Source: Channallabes apus (lineage: Eukaryota; Chordata; Actinopteri; Siluriformes; Clariidae). Taken from it: a stretch of 64,000 bases of DNA. The notes below the pieces were generated by a model. It ran no database searches. It saw only the letters and a list, made by a program, of their open reading frames with translations, and was not told the origin of the DNA. The position numbers were made by a program, and so were the translations under genes. The stretch lies in the NCBI GenBank assembly GCA_030522415.1, contig CM060109.1, positions 26,744,892 through 26,808,891 on the forward strand. Reading direction: 5' to 3'. Positions 59,532 to 64,000 of the stretch are shown here, piece after piece (the stretch's first letter is position 1; every line of letters starts with the position of its first letter).

Positions 59532-60874
59532 ATAAAGATATATTTCTAAATTATATACATTAAGTTTTTATGGCAAATCTTAACAATTAAGAGAAAATAC
59601 AAATATGGTTGTCTCTAGCTTCAACACATGGCAGAAAAGGTAATAAGAAAAGGGATGTTTATGTCCTTTCCAGATGATGCATAATGAGTCCAGATCTTAA
59701 ACTATTGCAGGGGACTACAGCTGTATCTGTCTGTTCGGTTTTTGCATAAAGGCTTGATTGCAAAAAAAAAACATATGAGGTGAGGGGAAGTATCAGGAAG
59801 TTTGGTCATGAAAATGAAAAACGGCTTTGTCCTTTTAAGTAGGTTTCTCTCTCTATTTTTAAATTACCTTTGTGAGTTAACACAGACGTGTGTATGGAAC
59901 GATATCGCGGACAATATTCAAATGCAATTGCAAATTACATTTGCAATTGCGTTTCCCAGATGTGGACGCACAAAGTGTGCCATAATTCAAATGCAATTGC
60001 AAACTTTGCATTACCGTTTGCTGTTTCGCCTTTGCGAGCGCACACTGACTGCCAAATTTCAAATGAAAAAGCAAAGTCCATTTGCATTTGTATTTCCCAG
60101 GTCTTACACGTCATGAACCTGTCATATTTAAATAGCAAAATCAATCACCACGTTTGCTTTTTCACTTTCTCTGCGCCGCGCGTCAAGCCGGCCAAAATTC
60201 AAACGCAATCGCTAATCCATTTGCAATTGCATTTCCAACACGTTACACAGAAACCTGTCAATCAGCGTCAGGGGCGGGTCTATACTGTGGGGCAGGATTG
60301 TATGGGGAGTGACGTCACTCGCACTCGCCGACCAAGAGGGGGACATTTGAGTACTGGAGGTGAACCGAGATTATCTCATTTGTTTATCAAGAAATAAACA
60401 CACAAAAATGACAAATCGCATATTTTCTTGCTCCGGAGTGGACAGAGAAGTTTTTGCAAATAAAAATATTTTTAGATCTTCTCCTGTTACAGCTTGCTGG
60501 AGCTAAATCTTTCAGAAACGCTGCGTACCGGTGTTATGCGCTAAAATGCCCCCCTGCCACTGATTGCACCCCCACAAAATCTCTGTCAAATATATGAGGA
60601 CATCCACAATCAAAAATTCATATTATTATTATCAAATATAATATATGAGTATTATCAAATATATTATTACTATTATAATTAACCCTAAGCACGTGACATG
60701 GAAATTAAGACACATAATACAAATTCTCATATAATGTTTATTTTGTGGCACATTTATTTTGCAGGGGTTTGTCATGTAATACAAAAATGTTTACACTAAA
60801 CAAATATTGTTTATGATGAAAAATTACACGAAGCGATTTTTATTATAAATAAGAAATAAAAAAATATACATGTA

Positions 60875-62491
60875 CAACCCCTGGCAAAAATTCTGGAATC
60901 ACCCCTCTCAGAAGATGTTCATTCAAATGTTTAATTGTGTAGAAAAAAAAACAAGCACATACATGCCACAAAACTATTTTCACTCACCAATCCAAACTTC
61001 TGGCTGTATAAAACACTTAAAAAAAACAAAGAAAGATAACTATAGTCAACGACAACTGTTTTAACAGCTCAAACAGAGGAAAAAAATATGGAATCACACA
61101 AATCTGAGGAAAAAAATATGGAATCACCATGCACTTTGCATTTCTACAACTGCTAATTAGTCTACAGTTAAAAAAGAGTGCTTGCACACATTAGGGATGT
61201 GTTGAACCAAGATGATTGACAACTCATAGCTCCAACACGAGAGATGTCAGGTGAAACAAAGGAGAGAATTATCAAACTTCTTGAAGAAGGTAAATCTTCA
61301 TGGAATGTTGCAAAAGATGTTGGTTGTTCCCAGTCAGCTGTGTCTAAAATCTGGACCAAGTACAAATCAAATGGAAAGGTTGTAAAAGGGAAGCGTACTG
61401 GTAGACCAAGAAAGACATCAAAGCGCCAAGACAGAAAACTTAAAGCAATATGACTTGAAAACAGAAAATGCACAACAAAACAAATGAGGAACAAATGGGC
61501 AGAAAGTGGAGTCAATGTCTGTGACCGGACAGTAAGAAATCGCCTAAAAGAAATGGGATTTACATACAGAAAAGCCAAAAGAAAACCATCATTAACATCT
61601 AAACAGAAAAAAAACAAGGGTTCAGTGGGCTAAAGAAAGACAATCTTGGACTGCGGATGACTGGATGAGAGTTAGATTCAGTAATGAATCACGAATCTGC
61701 ATTGGGCAGGGTGATGATACTGGAACTTTTGTTTGGTGCCGTTCCAATGAAATTTATAAAGACAACTGCCTGAAGAAAACATGCAAATTTCCACAATCAT
61801 TATTGATATGGGGTTGTATGTCAGGTAAAGGTATGGGAGACATGACACGTCATTACATCTTCTATAAATGCACAAGTTTATGTTGAGATTTTGGACACTT
61901 TTCTTATTCTATCAATTGAAAGGATGTTTGGTGATGGTAGCATCATTTTTCAGGATGATAATGCATCGTGCCATAGGGCAAAATCTGTGATGACATTCCT
62001 ACAGGAAATACATATAATGTCAATGGCATGGCCTGCAAATAGTCCGGACCTTAATCCAATTAAAAATCTGTGGTGGAAATTAAAGAAAATGGTCCACGAC
62101 AAGGCTCCAACCTGCAAAGCTGATCTGGCAACTGCAATAAGACAAAGCTGGAGACAGACTGATGAAGTATACAGTTGGACATTAGTTAAATCCAGGCCTC
62201 AGAGAATTCAAGCTGTCATAAAAGCCAGAGGTGCTGCAACAAAGTACAAGTAGTGTTTTTATTTGGTGATTCCATATTTTTTTCCTCTGTTTGAGTTGTT
62301 AAAACAGTTGTCATTGACTATAGTTATCTTTCTTTGTTTTTTTTTTAAAGTGTTTTATACAGCCAGAAGTTTGGATTGTTGAGTGAAAATAGTTTTGTGG
62401 CATGTATGTGCTTGTTTTTTTTTCTACACAATTAAACATTTGAATGAACATCTTCTGAGAGGGGTGATTCCAGAATTTTTGCCAGGGGTTG
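60875..62491 (+). mobile_element. Tc1-like element nested in the long-repeat element
   Basis: The ends CAACCCCTGGCAAAAATTCT and AGAATTTTTGCCAGGGGTTG are inverted, with arms of about 190-200 bases (to about 61065 and from about 62290). TA duplications lie at 60873-60874 and 62492-62493. Copy 1 of the host element shows the empty site (CATGTATAT at about 14321-14329). Confidence 0.94.
61244..62253 (+). pseudogene. Tc1-like transposase, degraded
   Basis: The N-terminus (SGETKERIIKLLEEGKSSW; GCSQSAVSKIWTKYKSNG) is a paired-type DNA-binding region, followed by the basic GRPRKTSKRQDRK. A stop (TGA) lies at 61451-61453, and frames change near 61610 and 61850. The first catalytic Asp is replaced by Asn (FSNESR), and the Glu of NPIENLW is Lys (NPIKNLW); the second Asp (FQDDNASCH) remains. 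It is therefore dead at two active-site positions as well as by frame. Family length is about 335 codons. Confidence 0.88.
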
Positions 62492-63615
62492 TACATGAAA
62501 ATAATATATAATTAATATATTTTCCCCCTATACTACATGTGTTTTTTTTTAATAGATTATTTTATAATCAAATTCGTTTGGTGCAATTTGTAAATCATAA
62601 ACCTATTAATTTATGTTGTAATATAATATTTGATAGAGATTATGTTGGGGGGTGCAATCAGTGGCAGGGGGGCTTTTTAGCGCATAACACCGGTACGCAG
62701 CGTTTCTGAAAGATTTAGCTCCAGCAAGCTGTAACAGGAGAAGATCTAAAAATATTTTTATTTGTAAAAACTTCTCTGTCCACTCCGGAGCAAGAAAATA
62801 TGCGATTTGTCATTTTTGTGTGTTTATTTCTTGATAAACAAATGAGATAATCTCGGTTCACCTCCAGTGCTCAAATGTCCCCCTCTTGGTCGGCGAGTGC
62901 GAGTGACGTCACTCCCCATACAATCCTGCCCCACAGTATAGACCCGCCCCTGACGCTGATTGACAGGTTTCTGTGTAACGTGTTGGAAATGCAATTGCAA
63001 ATGGATTAGCGATTGCGTTTGAATTTTGGCCGGCTTGACGCGCGGCGCAGAGAAAGTGAAAAAGCAAACGTGGTGATTGATTTTGCTATTTAAATATGAC
63101 AGGTTCATGACGTGTAAGACCTGGGAAATACAAATGCAAATGGACTTTTCTTTTTCATTTGAAATTTGGCAGTCAGTGTGCGCTCGCAAAGGCGAAACAG
63201 CAAACGGTAATGCAAAGTTTGCAATTGCATTTGAATTATGGCGCAGTTTGTGCGTCCACATATGGGAAACGCAATTGCAAATGCAATTTGCAATTGCATT
63301 TGAATATTGTCCGCGATATCGTTCCATACGTGTGTGTGTGTTTGTTCGTGTGCATGTGCGTGTGTTGTGTTGATGAACAGCCATATTGCAGGTTACTTTG
63401 CATAACTTTATCATGATGCATGAAACCATTTACATATTGAAATTGAAATTACATTTTAGAAATTTGGACTACATTTGTATGCCTGTCCTGCATTTATACG
63501 GAGACTATGAACAATTTTGTTTTAACAGTCACACTGAATGCTGGCTAATAACTTCTAATCCTGAAGTGTTTTTGTTAATAGTTATATAATTAGAATTAAA
63601 AAACAAACATTGAAT

Positions 63616-64000
63616 TAGGGCTGGGCGATTTGGCCTAAAATCAAAATCTCGATTAATTGAACATTTTAACTCAATTACGATTAATGAACGATTATTTTAT
63701 TTATTTATTTATTTTTTGCCCTCATAGTTCACTGACAAGTTTTGTACAGTAAATATGCTCACAAGTGAGAGATTTTTGAATGAAGGCTGCATTACTTGAT
63801 TGATTAATTGAAGGCAACACACACTATCTACTATCTATGATTATTTATTGAACATCAATGTTGAACAACTTAAATTAAACTGAAGCCACAAAAATTAAAG
63901 GGTTCATTAAATTACGTTTTAAAGTATAGTTTATTAACAAAAACAGATGACAGATTTGGCCTTAAAAATTAAGATACTATAGGCACATGCTCCGAATCTT
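63616..64000. mobile_element. hAT-type element, left end, cut by window
   Basis: TAGGGCTGGGCGATTTGGCC followed by CTCGATTAATTGAACATTTT is a typical fish hAT terminus (ends of the ATTAATCG type). The other end is outside the window. Confidence 0.7.

Larger units (their letters stand above)
59893..63328. mobile_element. Long-inverted-repeat element, copy 2, with nested Tc1
   Basis: The ends TATGGAACGATATCGCGG and CCGCGATATCGTTCCATA are inverted; a perfect 6-bp duplication CGTGTG flanks them (59887-59892 and 63329-63334). The arms (59893 to about 60575 and about 62645-63328) are about 680 bases each and nearly identical. The AT-rich centre is split by a Tc1 element at 60875-62491. Without it the element is about 1.8 kb. 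Arms contain repeated TTTGCAATTGCATTT-type words. No transposase belongs to the element itself. The same frame stays open across the arms, but arms are copies of one another, so this is not independent evidence of coding. Confidence 0.88.

Noticed and set aside
59888..60397. 169-codon frame across the long inverted repeat arm, also found in other arms
   Set aside because: Arms are copies of one another, so shared openness is not independent. The sequence is rich in AT palindromic words and shows no domain I recognise.

Overview
The window is vertebrate nuclear DNA, almost certainly from a teleost fish. Genes are split into GT/AG exons. The repeats (Tc1/mariner with TA target duplications, Tol2-like and ATCG-rich hAT elements, PIF/Harbinger, a Rex1-like LINE, tRNA-derived SINEs, a Ty3/gypsy LTR element) are a typical fish set, and an otophysan such as a catfish is my best guess. 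The gene order VTCN1 - TRIM45 - MAN1A2 matches a block I know from human chromosome 1p, with a CALHM-family gene beside it.

Layout. 1-2450: a retroelement endonuclease-like fragment and broken Tc1 copies, one joined to a duplicated piece of CALHM intron. 3039-5907 (minus): two-exon CALHM-family channel gene. 5940-11870: intergenic, with a SINE split by a Tol2-like hAT element and a Rex1-like LINE split by a solo LTR. 11878-13150 (plus): four coding exons of VTCN1 (B7-H4). 13448-17427: a long-inverted-repeat element of unclear family, then a decayed BED-finger hAT element. 18195-31486 (plus): complete TRIM45 in six coding exons (572 codons); its introns hold a Tc1 element, an internally deleted Ty3/gypsy element, an ATCG-palindrome hAT element, a mariner relic carrying a small hAT element, and another Tc1 relic. 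34158-37345: decayed Harbinger element with both of its genes. 38706-39286: small Harbinger-type element. About 39950 onward (plus): MAN1A2 promoter, non-coding exon, first coding exon (41412-41716) and the start of a very large intron 1 that fills the rest of the window and is packed with hAT, Tc1 and long-inverted-repeat elements.

The host genes do not form one pathway: an ion channel, an immune checkpoint ligand, a RING E3 ligase and a Golgi mannosidase. All look intact where visible. No transposon-encoded gene here looks complete. The most unusual structures are two copies of a long-inverted-repeat element with 6-bp target duplications (13448-15657 and 59893-63328), a Cys-to-Ala change in the second Ig domain of VTCN1, and an internal module shared by two hAT families with different ends. 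I did not find a clearly new multi-gene system.
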